Shown here: positions 20,383 to 30,727 of the stretch, piece after piece
Numbering within the stretch: the stretch's first letter is position 1
Layout of the letters: each line of letters starts with the position of its first letter
Assembly (NCBI RefSeq): GCF_013394915.1
Contig: NZ_CP056771.1
Span: forward strand, 124,001 to 188,000
Length of the DNA: 64,000 nt
Source: Buchnera aphidicola (Aphis gossypii)
GTDB taxonomy: Bacteria; Pseudomonadota; Gammaproteobacteria; Enterobacterales; Enterobacteriaceae
Reading direction: 5' to 3'
Notes under the pieces: generated by a model
Databases searched by the model: none
The model's input: only the letters and a program-made list of their open reading frames with translations
What the model was told of the DNA's origin: nothing
Program-made: the position numbers and the translations under genes

Positions 20383-21444
20383 ATGAAAGAAAAAATATTA
20401 TTTATTGATCGAGATGGCACTTTAATTGATGAGCCTCAAGATAATTTTCAAGTTGATAAAATTAATAAAATTGTACTAAAGAAAAATGTCATTTCTGCAT
20501 TGCGTGAATTAATGAAATTTAATTATAAATTTGTCATGATTACGAATCAAGATGGTTTAGGAACCGAATCATTTCCATTAGAAAAATTCAATATACCCCA
20601 TTCGTTTCTTTTAAACATTTTTCAATCAGAAGAAATAACATTTGAAGATATTTTAATTTGTCCACATTTTAAAAACGATAATTGTGAATGTAGAAAACCC
20701 AAAATTAAATTATTAAAAACATGGCTAAATAAAATCGATAAGAACCGAAGTTACGTTATTGGTGATCGAAAAACAGATATGGATTTAGCAAAAAATATCA
20801 AATTACAAGGTATACAATATAGAGAGAATGATTACAATTGGAAAAAAATTGTACAAAAAATTAAACAAAAAAATAGATTTGGAGAAGTTTTTAGAGAAAC
20901 AAAAGAAACTTCTATACATGTAAAAGTATGGCTAGATTTAGAGAATTCTAGTTATATTAATACAGGGATAAATTTTTTTGATCATATGTTAGAACAATTG
21001 TCAATACATAGTGGTATTTCTATTTATATCAAGGCTAAAGGAGATTTAAAAGTTGATGATCATCATACTATAGAAGATACAGGTATTGCTTTAGGAGATG
21101 CATTATTGCAATCATTGGAAAATAAAAGAGGGATATGTAGATTTGGTTTTGTTTTACCTATGGATGAGAGTGTATCAAAATGCATCATTGATTTATCCAA
21201 TCGTTCATATTTAAATTTTAAAGGTAATTTTCGACATCAATTTGTTGGAGATTTAAGCACTGATATGGTAGAACATTTTTTTTATTCTCTTTGTCAATCT
21301 ATGAAAATTACTTTACATTTATCATTTAAAGGAGATAACGATCATCATTGTGTTGAAAGTTTATTTAAAGCATTTGGAAAGACTTTGCGTCAAGCAATAA
21401 AAATAGAAGGGGAAACAATACCAACATCAAAAGGAACATTATAG
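20383..21444 (+). CDS. hisB: Bifunctional histidinol phosphatase / imidazoleglycerol-phosphate dehydratase
   Basis: A fused enzyme of 353 residues (E. coli 355). The N-terminal HAD phosphatase domain (about 1-165) has the nucleophile and acid Asp9 and Asp11 in DRDGT. It also has a zinc loop with Cys93, His95, Cys101 and Cys103. The C-terminal dehydratase domain (about 168-353) has the manganese-binding DDHHTIEDT around 225-233 and a second GDNDHHCVE block. The TAG stop shares its G with the GTG start of hisH. Confidence 0.97.
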   Translation: MKEKILFIDRDGTLIDEPQDNFQVDKINKIVLKKNVISALRELMKFNYKFVMITNQDGLGTESFPLEKFNIPHSFLLNIFQSEEITFEDILICPHFKNDNCECRKPKIKLLKTWLNKIDKNRSYVIGDRKTDMDLAKNIKLQGIQYRENDYNWKKIVQKIKQKNRFGEVFRETKETSIHVKVWLDLENSSYINTGINFFDHMLEQLSIHSGISIYIKAKGDLKVDDHHTIEDTGIALGDALLQSLENKRGICRFGFVLPMDESVSKCIIDLSNRSYLNFKGNFRHQFVGDLSTDMVEHFFYSLCQSMKITLHLSFKGDNDHHCVESLFKAFGKTLRQAIKIEGETIPTSKGTL

Positions 21445-22037
21445 TGACAATAGTGATATTAAATACTGGATGTGCTAATTTAACATCAATTAAAATAGCT
21501 ATCAAAAAATTAGGTTATACCTCTCAAATTACATCCGACCCTTATTTACTATTAAAATCTAAAAAATTAATAATACCAGGAGTAGGAACTGCTTCCGCAG
21601 TCATGAAAATTTTACATGAAAAAAACTTAGTTAGTTTTATTAAAAATATGAAACAACCTGTGTTAGGTATTTGTCTTGGAATGCAAATTTTTTGTCAGTT
21701 TAGTGAAGAGTGTAATGGAACAAAAACAATTGGAATTTTAAATAATGATTCAGCTGTATTGTTAAAAAGTTCAAATTTACCTTTACCCCATATTGGTTGG
21801 AACTATATTGACATCAAAAAAAAACATCTATTATTTAAAAATATTCAGAAAGATTCTAGATTTTATTTTGTTCATAGCTATATTGTTCCTGTTGGAAAAT
21901 ACACTTTATCAACAAGCGATTATGGTGTATCTTTTAGCTCTGTTATTCAAAAAAATAATTTCTTTGGAGTTCAATTTCACCCAGAGAAATCAGGTGATAT
22001 AGGTTCTCAGTTACTGAAAAATTTTTTAGAGATATAA
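21444..22037 (+). CDS. hisH: Imidazole glycerol phosphate synthase, glutaminase subunit
   Basis: A class I glutamine amidotransferase that feeds ammonia to HisF. It has 197 residues (E. coli 196). The nucleophile is Cys77 in GICLGMQ. The His-Glu partners are in VQFHPEKSG near the C-terminus. The start is GTG 21444, overlapping the hisB stop by one base; [13 protein letters not shown] aligns with E. coli MNVVILDTGCANL. The other large frame within this gene is only a shadow. Confidence 0.97.
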   Translation: MTIVILNTGCANLTSIKIAIKKLGYTSQITSDPYLLLKSKKLIIPGVGTASAVMKILHEKNLVSFIKNMKQPVLGICLGMQIFCQFSEECNGTKTIGILNNDSAVLLKSSNLPLPHIGWNYIDIKKKHLLFKNIQKDSRFYFVHSYIVPVGKYTLSTSDYGVSFSSVIQKNNFFGVQFHPEKSGDIGSQLLKNFLEI

Positions 22038-22041
22038 TTTT

Positions 22042-22779
22042 ATGATTATTCCATCATTTGATTTTTTAGAAGGGAAAGTAGTTCGTTTATATCAAGGTAA
22101 CTATTTAAATAAAACGTTTTATAATATAGATTTATATCAACATTTAAGAAATCTAAAAGAGAAAGGAGTAAAAATTGTTCATTTAGTAGATTTAAATGGT
22201 GCAAAAAAAATAGAAGATAGACAATTTCGACTTTTTCAAAATATAATTTTATCTACTAATATGCGAATTCAAATAGGTGGGGGAATACGAACTGAAAATG
22301 ATATAAATATGTTATTTGATTTAGGTTGCGCAAGAGTTGTTATTGGTTCTTCTGCTATAAAAAATAAATTTGAAGTAAGAAGATGGTTAAAAGTTTATGG
22401 TTCTGATAAGATTGTTTTAGCACTAGATGTTAACGTTATAAATAATAAAAAAAAAATATCTATCAATGGTTGGGTAAAAGAAACTAATTATACTTTAGAA
22501 GATACAATTGATTTTTTTTCCTCTGAAAGTTTAACGCATGTGCTTTGTACAGATATATCTAAAGATGGAACTCTATCTGGCCCTAATATTATGTTATACA
22601 AAGAAATTGTAAAAAAATTTAAACATATTAAATTTCAAGCATCAGGAGGAGTTTCAAATTTATTTGATGTTGTTGCTTTAAAAAAATCTGGTGTAGATAG
22701 CATTATTATCGGCCGGAGTTTATTAGAAAAAAGATTCACAATTGAAGAGGCTTTGAAATGCTGGCAAAACGTATCATAG
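22042..22779 (+). CDS. hisA: Phosphoribosylformimino-5-aminoimidazole carboxamide ribotide isomerase
   Basis: A TIM-barrel isomerase (Amadori rearrangement) in histidine synthesis. It has 245 residues, as in E. coli. The catalytic aspartates are Asp7 in PSFDFLEG and Asp129 in LALDVN. The phosphate-binding IQIGGGIR and the later QASGGVS repeat show the half-barrel duplication shared with HisF. The first strand reads PSFDFLEG where E. coli has PALDLIDG. It overlaps hisF by 22 bases. Confidence 0.97.
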   Translation: MIIPSFDFLEGKVVRLYQGNYLNKTFYNIDLYQHLRNLKEKGVKIVHLVDLNGAKKIEDRQFRLFQNIILSTNMRIQIGGGIRTENDINMLFDLGCARVVIGSSAIKNKFEVRRWLKVYGSDKIVLALDVNVINNKKKISINGWVKETNYTLEDTIDFFSSESLTHVLCTDISKDGTLSGPNIMLYKEIVKKFKHIKFQASGGVSNLFDVVALKKSGVDSIIIGRSLLEKRFTIEEALKCWQNVS

Positions 22780-23534
22780 CATGTCTTGATGTCGACAATG
22801 GAGTAGTAGTAAAAGGTGTTCAATTTAAAAATCATCAAATTGTAGGTAATATAGTTCCATTAGCTGAACGTTATGCAAAAGAAGGTATTGATGAATTAGT
22901 CTTTTATGATATAACTGCTGCTACTAAAAACACTTTGGTAGATAGAAGTTGGATTGAAAAAGTAGCAGAAGTAATTAATATTCCTTTTTGTGTTGCTGGC
23001 GGAATTAAAAGTATAGAAGATGCAAGACAGATACTGTCTTTTGGTGCGGATAAAATATCAATTAATTCTGCTGCCTTGATTGATCCTACTTTGATTACAA
23101 GAATTTCTGATCGTTTTGGTATACAATGTATGGTTGTAGGTGTTGATTCATGGCTTGATAAATCCAGTAAATGTTATATGGTACAGCAATATACAGGAGA
23201 TGTTAATCGTACTTATCAAACTAACTGGAAAACATCTGATTGGATAAAACAGATTCAAAAATATGGTGCTGGTGAAATTGTTTTGAATATGATGAATCAA
23301 GACGGATTACAAAACGGATATGATTTATTACAATTAAAGAAAATGAGAAATATATGTAAAGTACCTTTAATCGCATCAGGTGGAGCAGGGAATTTAGAGC
23401 ATTTTTATGAGGCTTTATTTCATTCTAATGTTGATGGTGTGTTAGCTGCTTCTGTTTTTCATAAAAATATAATTAGCATAAAAATTTTAAAAGATTTTTT
23501 AATAGCAAAAGGGTTAGAGATTCGAATATGTTAA
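22758..23534 (+). CDS. hisF: Imidazole glycerol phosphate synthase, cyclase subunit
   Basis: A TIM-barrel cyclase that uses ammonia from HisH to make imidazole glycerol phosphate and AICAR. It has 258 residues, the E. coli length. The catalytic aspartates are Asp11 in ACLDVDNG and Asp130 in [15 protein letters not shown] and IASGGAG are the phosphate-binding loops. It overlaps hisA by 22 bases and hisI by 7 bases. Confidence 0.97.
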   Translation: MLAKRIIACLDVDNGVVVKGVQFKNHQIVGNIVPLAERYAKEGIDELVFYDITAATKNTLVDRSWIEKVAEVINIPFCVAGGIKSIEDARQILSFGADKISINSAALIDPTLITRISDRFGIQCMVVGVDSWLDKSSKCYMVQQYTGDVNRTYQTNWKTSDWIKQIQKYGAGEIVLNMMNQDGLQNGYDLLQLKKMRNICKVPLIASGGAGNLEHFYEALFHSNVDGVLAASVFHKNIISIKILKDFLIAKGLEIRIC

Positions 23535-24142
23535 TAAAACAAAAAAAAATATTTAAATTAGATTGGAATAAAACTAATGGTATGATCCCAACGATTATAC
23601 AAGATTTTTTATCTAATGAAGTTTTGATGCACGGTTATATGAATCAAGAAGCTTTTTTAAAAACACAAGAAGAACGCTTTGTTACTTTTTACTCGCGTAG
23701 TAAAAAACGCTTATGGACGAAAGGTGAAACTTCTGGAAATTTTTTAAGAGTGATAAAAATCATTCCAGATTGTGATAATGATTCATTATTAGTTTTAGTT
23801 GAGCCTATTGGAAACACATGTCATTTAAATCAAAAAAGTTGCTTTGTTTTAAAAAACAATTATCTTTATTTTCTTTTTGAATTAGAAAGAATAATAGAAG
23901 ATAGAAAAAATAATAATTTAAAAAACTCCTATACATCTAGCTTATATAAATCTGGAACTCAAAGAATAGCACAAAAAGTAGGTGAAGAAGCGGTAGAAAC
24001 AATATTGGCTGCTATGAAAAAAAACACAAAAGAATTAATCAATGAAGCTTCAGATTTGATTTACCATTTGCTTGTATTGCTACATGATCAAAATTTAAAT
24101 TTTAATTTAATTGTTGAAAACTTAAAAAAAAGAAAACAATAA
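23528..24142 (+). CDS. hisI: Bifunctional phosphoribosyl-AMP cyclohydrolase / phosphoribosyl-ATP pyrophosphatase
   Basis: A HisIE fusion of 204 residues (E. coli 203). The N-terminal cyclohydrolase part shows [18 protein letters not shown] and the metal-binding DCDNDSLL plus GNTCH. The C-terminal MazG-like pyrophosphatase part, from about residue 115, has the [10 protein letters not shown] acidic helix. It ends the his operon, in the same order as in E. coli, and is followed by a 350-base gap before gnd. Confidence 0.96.
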   Translation: MLIKQKKIFKLDWNKTNGMIPTIIQDFLSNEVLMHGYMNQEAFLKTQEERFVTFYSRSKKRLWTKGETSGNFLRVIKIIPDCDNDSLLVLVEPIGNTCHLNQKSCFVLKNNYLYFLFELERIIEDRKNNNLKNSYTSSLYKSGTQRIAQKVGEEAVETILAAMKKNTKELINEASDLIYHLLVLLHDQNLNFNLIVENLKKRKQ

Positions 24143-24492
24143 GATTGTAAAACTTTTTCTTAAATTGATATTTTTAAAAAGCAATTCATAAAAAATATTT
24201 AGTTTATAATTTTTAAGTTTATTTTACTTTCAAAAAATTTCAATAAAATTAATATATATTAACGATAATATATATAAACTTGTCTTATTGTACACATCAC
24301 ATAAAAAATATAAAAATCTATATAAATTATAAGATATACAATTGATTTAAAAAATTGTAATAATCTTAATTTTTATATACTTATGAAACATTTATATTTC
24401 TAAATAGAAAATTGAAAATAATTGTAATATCATTTATTGTGTAATAAATATAATTTTAAGAAAATAATATATTTTTATTATTGGAGAAAAAA
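24143..24492. other. Intergenic region hisI-gnd with possible gnd promoter
   Basis: No gene is supported here. A short CTTTTT/AAAAAG pair just after hisI could be a weak terminator. A plausible gnd promoter is TTGAAA (24412-24417), a 17-base spacer and TATTGT (24435-24440). A six-codon frame at 24383 (MKHLYF) has no support. In E. coli, wzz and ugd lie between his and gnd; no remnant of them is visible. Confidence 0.4.
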
Positions 24493-25908
24493 ATGTTAAA
24501 ACAACAAATTGGTGTCGTAGGCATGGCTGTTATGGGAAGAAATTTAGCATTAAATATCGCAAGTAAAAACTATCGTGTATCTATCTTTAACAGAACTAAA
24601 TCAATCACAGAAGAAATAATTCAAAAAAGCAAAACAACAAATATCTTTCCATATTTTTCTATTGAACATTTTATAAAATCTCTAGAAAAACCAAGATGTG
24701 TTTTATTAATGATAAAATCAGGGTCCCCTACAGATAACACTATTGCATCTATTATTCCGTATTTAGAAGCAGGAGATATATTAATTGATGGAGGTAATAC
24801 GTTTTATAAGGATACCATCAGAAGAAATAACGATCTTCTTAAAAAAGGTATACATTTTATTGGAATGGGTGTATCAGGTGGTGAATTTGGCGCATTAAAC
24901 GGGCCTTCTATTATGCCTGGTGGATCAAAAGAAGCATATAAACTTATTTTTCCTATTTTAAAAGATATATCTGCTAAGTTTAATGAAGAACCGTGTGTTA
25001 CTTATATTGGCCCTAATGGTTCTGGTCATTATGTAAAAATGATTCATAATGGAATCGAATATGGTGATATGCAATTGATTTCAGAATCATATTTTATCTT
25101 AAAAAATTTACTAGACTTGAATAATCAAGAACTTTCAAATATATTTTCTGATTGGAATAAAGGAGAATTAAACAGTTATTTAATTGAGATAACAAAAAAT
25201 ATTTTTTTAAAGAAAGATGAGAATAATCGTTATATATTAGATTTAATTTTAGATAAAGCAGAAGATAAAGGAACAGGTAAATGGATTGGTAAAAATGCTT
25301 TAGATCTTCGAGAACCACTTACATTAATTACAGAATCTGTTTTTGCAAGATATTTATCTTCACTTAAAGAGCAACGTATTATAGCTTCAAAAATTTTAAA
25401 AGGACCTAATTTACAATGCATATCATCTGAAAATAAAAAGCAATTTATTGAAGAAGTTCGAAGAGCTTTATATTTAGGAAAAATTATTTCTTATGCTCAA
25501 GGTTTTTCTCAGTTAAAAAAAGCATCAGAAAAATACTCTTGGAGTTTAAAATATAGTGAAATTGCTAAAATTTTTAGATCTGGATGTATTATTCGAGCTA
25601 AATTTTTAGACAAAATAAAAGATGTATTCAATATTGATAATAATACAAATAATTTATTATTAACTCCTTATTTTTCAGAAATATCTAATGAATATGAAAA
25701 ATCTTTGAGAAATGTTGTAAGATTCGGAATAAAATATGGAATTTCTATTCCTGCTTTTTCTTCTGCTATATCATATTATGATAGTTATCGATCCTCCTCA
25801 TCATCAGCTAACTTAATTCAAGCTCAAAGAGATTATTTTGGTGCACATACTTACAAAAGAATTGATAAAATGGGATATTTTCATACAGATTGGTTAATGA
25901 AAAAATAA
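24493..25908 (+). CDS. gnd: 6-Phosphogluconate dehydrogenase, decarboxylating
   Basis: An NADP-dependent oxidative decarboxylation giving ribulose-5-phosphate and NADPH. It has 471 residues (E. coli 468). The N-terminal Rossmann motif is [13 protein letters not shown]. The catalytic lysine region is [16 protein letters not shown]. The C-terminal swapped tail has AHTYKRIDK. The start is ATG 24493, preceded by GGAG at 24483-24486; the open frame continues to a TTG at 24481 that would lie inside that binding site. It follows the his operon, as in enterics, and supplies its PRPP precursor. Confidence 0.96.
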   Translation: MLKQQIGVVGMAVMGRNLALNIASKNYRVSIFNRTKSITEEIIQKSKTTNIFPYFSIEHFIKSLEKPRCVLLMIKSGSPTDNTIASIIPYLEAGDILIDGGNTFYKDTIRRNNDLLKKGIHFIGMGVSGGEFGALNGPSIMPGGSKEAYKLIFPILKDISAKFNEEPCVTYIGPNGSGHYVKMIHNGIEYGDMQLISESYFILKNLLDLNNQELSNIFSDWNKGELNSYLIEITKNIFLKKDENNRYILDLILDKAEDKGTGKWIGKNALDLREPLTLITESVFARYLSSLKEQRIIASKILKGPNLQCISSENKKQFIEEVRRALYLGKIISYAQGFSQLKKASEKYSWSLKYSEIAKIFRSGCIIRAKFLDKIKDVFNIDNNTNNLLLTPYFSEISNEYEKSLRNVVRFGIKYGISIPAFSSAISYYDSYRSSSSSANLIQAQRDYFGAHTYKRIDKMGYFHTDWLMKK

Positions 25909-25981
25909 TTTAAACTATAAATATTTTAGTTTTTTTACAATAAAATTAATTATATAATTTACCATGAGTTTAATGTTTTAA

Positions 25982-26018
25982 AATAGCAGAAGATGTGAAA
26001 ATATATCTTTCTGCTATT
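25982..26018 (+). terminator. Probable gnd terminator
   Basis: AATAGCAGAAGAT (25982-25994) pairs with ATCTTTCTGCTATT (26005-26018) with one bulged T and a ten-base loop. It lies 74 bases after the gnd stop. No strong T run follows. Confidence 0.6.
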
Positions 26019-26076
26019 AACAAACTTATTAGTTATGCATATCATATATAGATATATTGAAATTATAGGAAAAATT

Positions 26077-26658
26077 ATGCGTTTATGTGATCAAGATATT
26101 GAAGAATGGTTAGCTAAAAAAAAATTAATTATTACACCTTATCCTAAGAAAGAACTTATTAACGGAATTACTGTTGATATACATCTTGGAAATAAATTTC
26201 GTATTTTTTATGATCATACTATATCTTGTATTGATTTAAGTAGTTCACAAGATCAAATATCTAAAAATTTAAAAAAAATAATGAGCGCTGAAAAATTATT
26301 CTCTAAAAAAAATCCATTTTTTTTAAAACCAAAATCTTTGGTATTATTTTCAACTTTAGAAAGTATTACTTTGCCTGATAATTTAGTTGGTTGGTTAGAT
26401 GGTCGCTCTTCTTTAGCAAGGCTTGGACTAATGATTCATGTTACATCTCATAGAATTGATCCTGGTTGGAATGGCAATATAGTCTTAGAAGTGTTTAATG
26501 CTGGAAATTTAACATTAGTTTTAACGCCAAAAATTAAAATTGCCGCATTAAGTTTTGAATTACTTTCTAAATCAGTTTCTAGATCTTACAACGATCGGTT
26601 TGAATCAAAATATAAGATTCAAACCGGTGTAGTCCCTAGTCGTATTTATGAAGAATAG
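26077..26658 (+). CDS. dcd: dCTP deaminase
   Basis: Deaminates dCTP to dUTP, the main route to dTMP in enterics. It has 193 residues with the start at 26077, exactly the E. coli length. MRLCDQDIEEWL aligns with E. coli MRLCDRDIEAWL. The frame opens 42 bases earlier, but those residues have no counterpart. GWLDGRSSLARLGL carries the substrate-binding Arg and Ser, and the catalytic Glu is in NIVLEVFN. A GGA lies 9 bases before the ATG. Confidence 0.95.
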   Translation: MRLCDQDIEEWLAKKKLIITPYPKKELINGITVDIHLGNKFRIFYDHTISCIDLSSSQDQISKNLKKIMSAEKLFSKKNPFFLKPKSLVLFSTLESITLPDNLVGWLDGRSSLARLGLMIHVTSHRIDPGWNGNIVLEVFNAGNLTLVLTPKIKIAALSFELLSKSVSRSYNDRFESKYKIQTGVVPSRIYEE

Positions 26659-26775
26659 GTGTTTTTTATGTATTGAAAACATTAAAAAAAATTATTTAGA
26701 TATTTTTAAATAATTACTTTACGATTATTTTTTTGTATATTATATTGTTAATTTTAATAAATGAAATATTATTTT

Positions 26776-28419
26776 ATGCCTATTAAAGTTAGAAAAATAT
26801 TAGTTACTTGCGCTTTACCATATGCTAATGGTTCGATTCATATTGGGCATATGCTTGAACATATTCAAGCGGATATCTGGGTTCGCTATCAAAGAATGAG
26901 AGGACATGAAGTTTGGTTTATTTCTTCTGATGATGCACATGGCACTGCTGTGATGTTGCGTGCAAAAAATTTAGGAATATCAGAAAAAAAGTTAATAAAA
27001 AATATTCAAAAAGAGCACAAAATAGATTTTATGAACTTTAATATTTCTTATGATAATTATCACACCACACATAGTATAGAAAATTTGTTTTTAGTTAGAA
27101 AAATATTTTCTTCTTTAAATGACAAAAATTTTTTACATAAGAAAAAAATTGTTCAATTTTATGATAATCAAGAAAAAATATTTCTTCCAGATAGATTTAT
27201 TCAAGGAACATGTCCAATTTGTTTTTCAGATAATCAATATGGAGATACTTGTGAAAAATGTAGTGCAATTTATGAACCTAAAGATTTAATTAATGCTGTT
27301 TCGGTAGTTTCAGGTACACCTCCAATTTTAAAAGAAACTGAACACTTATATTTTGATTTACCAATTTTTTCAAATATGTTAAGAGAATGGATATACTCTG
27401 GTGTATTGGAAAGCGCAGTAATTCATAAAACAGAAGAATGGTTAAAATCTGGTTTAGAAAAGTGGTGTATTTCTCGTGATGCACCATATTTTGGATTTAA
27501 AATTCCAAATTTTTCAAAAAAATATTTTTATGTTTGGTTAGATGCTCCGATTGGTTATATTAGTTCATTTAAAAATCTTTGCTTAAAAAATAAAAATATA
27601 AATTTTAATGATTTCTGGAGTAATAACGTTAACTCTGAATTATATCATTTTATTGGAAAAGATATTATCTATTTTCATACATTATTCTGGCCTGCAATAT
27701 TAGAAGCATCTAATTTTCGAAAACCTAGTGGTGTTTTTGTACATGGTCATGTTACAATTAATGGGTTAAAATTGTCAAAATCTCGAGGTTGTTTGATTAA
27801 AGCGTCAGATTGGATCAAATATTTTGACTCTGATAGTTTACGTTACTATTATGCAAGTAAATTAACAAATAATATTAACGATATTGAAATGAATTTAGAT
27901 GACTTTATGTATAAAATAAATAATGATATTGTAAACAAATTAGTAAATCTAGCCTCAAGAAACGCTAGTTTTATTAATAAGCATTTTAATGGATATCTCT
28001 CTGATAAGTTAGATGATTATAATTTATATAAATTTTTTGTAGATTCGCATAAAAAAATACAGAATTTTTTTGAAAATAGAGAATTTAGTTTAATTATCAA
28101 AAATTCTATGAAATTGCTAGATATGGCAAATCAATATGTCAATGAAAAAAAACCTTGGACTATTCATGCAAAAATAGAAAAAAATAATCATTTACATCTG
28201 ATCTGTACTACTGGTATTAATTTATTTAGAATAATTATGACTTTCTTAAAACCTATCTTACCTATTTTATCTAAAAAAACAGAACTATTTCTCATGTCAG
28301 ATCTTATTTGGAATGATATTCATAAACCCTTATTATCTCAAAAAATAAAAAATTTTCCAAGATTGTATGAAAGAATTACTTCTGATAAAATATCTCAATT
28401 ATTTCAATTACCTAAATAA
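26776..28419 (+). CDS. metG: Methionyl-tRNA synthetase, lacking the C-terminal dimerisation domain
   Basis: Charges tRNA-Met. The class I HIGH motif is His22-Ile-Gly-His25. The zinc knuckle has four Cys in CPICF...CEKCS. The KMSKS loop reads KLSKS. The protein ends soon after the anticodon-binding helical domain, at about 547 residues against 677 in E. coli. The C-terminal tRNA-binding, dimer-forming domain is missing; the E. coli core enzyme is active as a monomer without it. The start at 26776 is chosen because MPIKVRKILVTC aligns with E. coli MTQVAKKILVTC. ATG 26761 is also possible. Neither has a clear ribosome binding site. Confidence 0.93.
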   Translation: MPIKVRKILVTCALPYANGSIHIGHMLEHIQADIWVRYQRMRGHEVWFISSDDAHGTAVMLRAKNLGISEKKLIKNIQKEHKIDFMNFNISYDNYHTTHSIENLFLVRKIFSSLNDKNFLHKKKIVQFYDNQEKIFLPDRFIQGTCPICFSDNQYGDTCEKCSAIYEPKDLINAVSVVSGTPPILKETEHLYFDLPIFSNMLREWIYSGVLESAVIHKTEEWLKSGLEKWCISRDAPYFGFKIPNFSKKYFYVWLDAPIGYISSFKNLCLKNKNINFNDFWSNNVNSELYHFIGKDIIYFHTLFWPAILEASNFRKPSGVFVHGHVTINGLKLSKSRGCLIKASDWIKYFDSDSLRYYYASKLTNNINDIEMNLDDFMYKINNDIVNKLVNLASRNASFINKHFNGYLSDKLDDYNLYKFFVDSHKKIQNFFENREFSLIIKNSMKLLDMANQYVNEKKPWTIHAKIEKNNHLHLICTTGINLFRIIMTFLKPILPILSKKTELFLMSDLIWNDIHKPLLSQKIKNFPRLYERITSDKISQLFQLPK

Positions 28420-28440
28420 CTAAAAAATACAAAAATATAT

Positions 28441-29784
28441 TTACTTAAATAAAAAATGATTACCATTGTTCACTCGAATATCGTTTATCCAAGATATATA
28501 CCACTGATTTTTTTTTTCATTGTCTTGATTTTTAGTTTTTTGATTGACAATAAACACACCCAATGCGCTGATTAATTGATCATTATAAAACAAAAGAGGA
28601 ATTTGATTTCTCAACCAAGGAGGAATATTATGTTCTTGCCAAATTTTTTTAATATTTCTTCGTTTGTGTCTTCCTATAATAAATATTTTTCCCCTATGTT
28701 GAAAACGAATATTAATTAATGCATTATTTTTTGGTTTTGGAAGATTGATTCCTGTTTGATTATTTTTTATAATATAACCTAAATTGTTAGGTAATTTTAA
28801 TTTATTTTCAGTATTATGCCAAAATATTATTAAATTTCTAATATCTTTTTTGATTTTAACAAAGTAAAGAAATTTTTTATAACATCTAATTTCATTTTTT
28901 TGAATAATTACTTTTAGATTATAATTTTCTTGATTATACATAATTTTATTATATATACATTGAATATTTTTATAAGAAACTTTTTTAATATTCTTTAAAA
29001 AAATTATCCAATATCTAATTAATGCTACACATAATTCTTTTCTTAAACATTTAAAGTTTGAAATATTTAAACATTCGTTAAAATTAAGATATTGTTGAAT
29101 TTTTTCTTTTAAAAGAATATTTTTTAATGTAGTTTCTTCATTACATATTTGAGTGGTACGAAAGCAATTTTTTAAAAAGAAAGGCCATTTTTCTTCAAAA
29201 ACCGGTAATATTTTATGTCGTATAAAATTACGTTCATAATTCGTATTAAAGTTAGTAAAATCTTCAATCCATTTTAATTTGTTTAAATTAGCTAGATTTT
29301 TAATTTCTTCTTTTGTTTTTGTTAAAAATGGACGAATAATTTTAGTTTTTCCAAAAATTGTTTCAGAATGCATTGCAGATAAACCAGTAGGTCCGCTTCC
29401 TCGTTTAAGGGCTAAAAAAAATGTTTCACATTGATCATTTAGATGATGCCCAGTCAGAAGTATTTCTTTATCTAACAAATTTTTGTAAATCAAGTTGTAT
29501 CTTTTAATTCGTAGTTGTTCTTCAATATTTTTCGTGATATTTATATCTATTTTTTCAATAATTAATGGTATATTATATTCTTTGCAAACATTAACACAAT
29601 GTGTTTGCCATTTTTTTGAATCATTTTGAACATTATGATTGATATGAATAGCGCGTATACTAATTTGAGGGTTATATTTTTTGATTGTAAATAAATAATG
29701 TAATAGTACCGTAGAATCCATTCCTCCGCTATACGCTACTAAAAATAGTTTATATTTATTTTGTTGAATAATATTTTGAATCAA
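28441..29784 (-). CDS. tilS: tRNA(Ile)-lysidine synthetase
   Basis: Attaches lysine to C34 of the CAU-anticodon tRNA-Ile so that it reads AUA, a frequent codon here. The P-loop SGGMDST follows the first strand LFLVAY, and LKRGSGPTGLSAM is the family core. The C-terminal substrate-binding parts show HRGKIFIIGRHKRR and IPPWLRNQIPLLF. The start is taken as TTG at 29784, which gives 447 residues, puts 13 residues before the first strand (E. coli has about 14) and has an AGGTG upstream. The open frame runs on to an ATG that lies inside the tRNA-Val gene and cannot be the true start. Confidence 0.9.
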   Translation of the reverse strand: MIQNIIQQNKYKLFLVAYSGGMDSTVLLHYLFTIKKYNPQISIRAIHINHNVQNDSKKWQTHCVNVCKEYNIPLIIEKIDINITKNIEEQLRIKRYNLIYKNLLDKEILLTGHHLNDQCETFFLALKRGSGPTGLSAMHSETIFGKTKIIRPFLTKTKEEIKNLANLNKLKWIEDFTNFNTNYERNFIRHKILPVFEEKWPFFLKNCFRTTQICNEETTLKNILLKEKIQQYLNFNECLNISNFKCLRKELCVALIRYWIIFLKNIKKVSYKNIQCIYNKIMYNQENYNLKVIIQKNEIRCYKKFLYFVKIKKDIRNLIIFWHNTENKLKLPNNLGYIIKNNQTGINLPKPKNNALINIRFQHRGKIFIIGRHKRRNIKKIWQEHNIPPWLRNQIPLLFYNDQLISALGVFIVNQKTKNQDNEKKNQWYISWINDIRVNNGNHFLFK

Positions 29785-29838
29785 ATAAGAAGCACCTAAA
29801 ATATTAAATATGTTTTTTAAATATATTTTAATTTTTAT

Positions 29839-29912
29839 TACGTTCGAGTGGAATTGAACCACTAACCTCCACCATGTCATAGTGGTGCTCTAACCGATTG
29901 AGCTACGAACGT
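29839..29912 (-). tRNA. tRNA-Val (anticodon GAC)
   Basis: The minus strand folds into a full cloverleaf: a perfect 7-base acceptor ACGTTCG/CGAACGT, D-stem GCTC/GAGC, anticodon stem CCACT/GGTGG, and T-stem AGTGG/CCACT with loop TTCAATT. The seven-base anticodon loop ATGACAT has T33 and anticodon GAC, which reads GUC and GUU (valine). It closely resembles E. coli tRNA-Val2. CCA is not encoded after the discriminator A. It lies 54 bases upstream of tilS on the same strand. Confidence 0.95.
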
Positions 29913-30040
29913 AAAATTTAAAAATTTTATTCTATCATAAAAATATTTTTTTTCTATTAAAATATATTTTATTTTTTAAAATAATTTTTTTAAAGATAAA
30001 TAAAAAATATTTTTAGATATAACTAAGTTAAGGATATTTT

Positions 30041-30667
30041 ATGTTTACAGGTATTGTTCATGGAGTAGCCCAAGTCGTTTCAATAGATAAGAAAAAAAAA
30101 TTACATACTTATACTATCAATTTTGCATCTACTTTATTAAAAAGATTAAAACTTGGCGCCTCAGTTTCAAATAATGGATGTTGTTTAACAGTAAAAAAAA
30201 TTGATAATTATTATGTAATTTTTGATATCATGCAAATAACTCTTGATCATACTAATTTAGGTCTTACCAATATAGGAGACTATATTAATATTGAGAGATC
30301 TGCGAGATATGGTGATGAAATTGGAGGACATATAGTATCCGGTCATATTATAAATACTGCTGAAATTTCTAAAATATTAAAATCAAATAATAATTATATT
30401 ATGTGGTTTAAAATACAAGATTTATCTTTAATGAAATATATTTTTTATAAAGGTTTTATTTGTATCGATGGAATAAGTTTGACAATTGTTAGTATTATTA
30501 ATAATGAATTTTGTGTAAGTATAATACCAGAAACATTATCTTTAACAACAATAGGTTTTAAAAAAATTGGAGAATTAGTTAACATTGAGATTGATTTATA
30601 TACTCAAATCACTGTAGATACAACAGAGCGTTTAATTAATAAAAATTTTCTTGTTGCATATAAATAA
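30041..30667 (+). CDS. ribE: Riboflavin synthase, alpha chain
   Basis: Dismutates two lumazines to one riboflavin. It has 208 residues (E. coli 213). MFTGIVHG is the family start. Two homologous barrels are visible: about 1-90, with GCCLTV and GDYINIERS, and about 95-190, with [18 protein letters not shown] and GELVNIEID. The gene is called ribC in older E. coli maps. Riboflavin supplies the flavins needed by the adjacent Rsx complex. The E. coli gene is not next to rsx, so this neighbour is new or due to deletion. AAGGATATTTT precedes the ATG. Confidence 0.95.
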   Translation: MFTGIVHGVAQVVSIDKKKKLHTYTINFASTLLKRLKLGASVSNNGCCLTVKKIDNYYVIFDIMQITLDHTNLGLTNIGDYINIERSARYGDEIGGHIVSGHIINTAEISKILKSNNNYIMWFKIQDLSLMKYIFYKGFICIDGISLTIVSIINNEFCVSIIPETLSLTTIGFKKIGELVNIEIDLYTQITVDTTERLINKNFLVAYK

Positions 30668-30727
30668 TCTACAATTGTTATAATTTATTACTTAATAACA
30701 TTGTATTTTTATAAGTGGAAATTATAA

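Noticed and set aside
21793-22002. A second frame inside hisH
   Set aside because: It is out of frame within a conserved gene and has no independent support.
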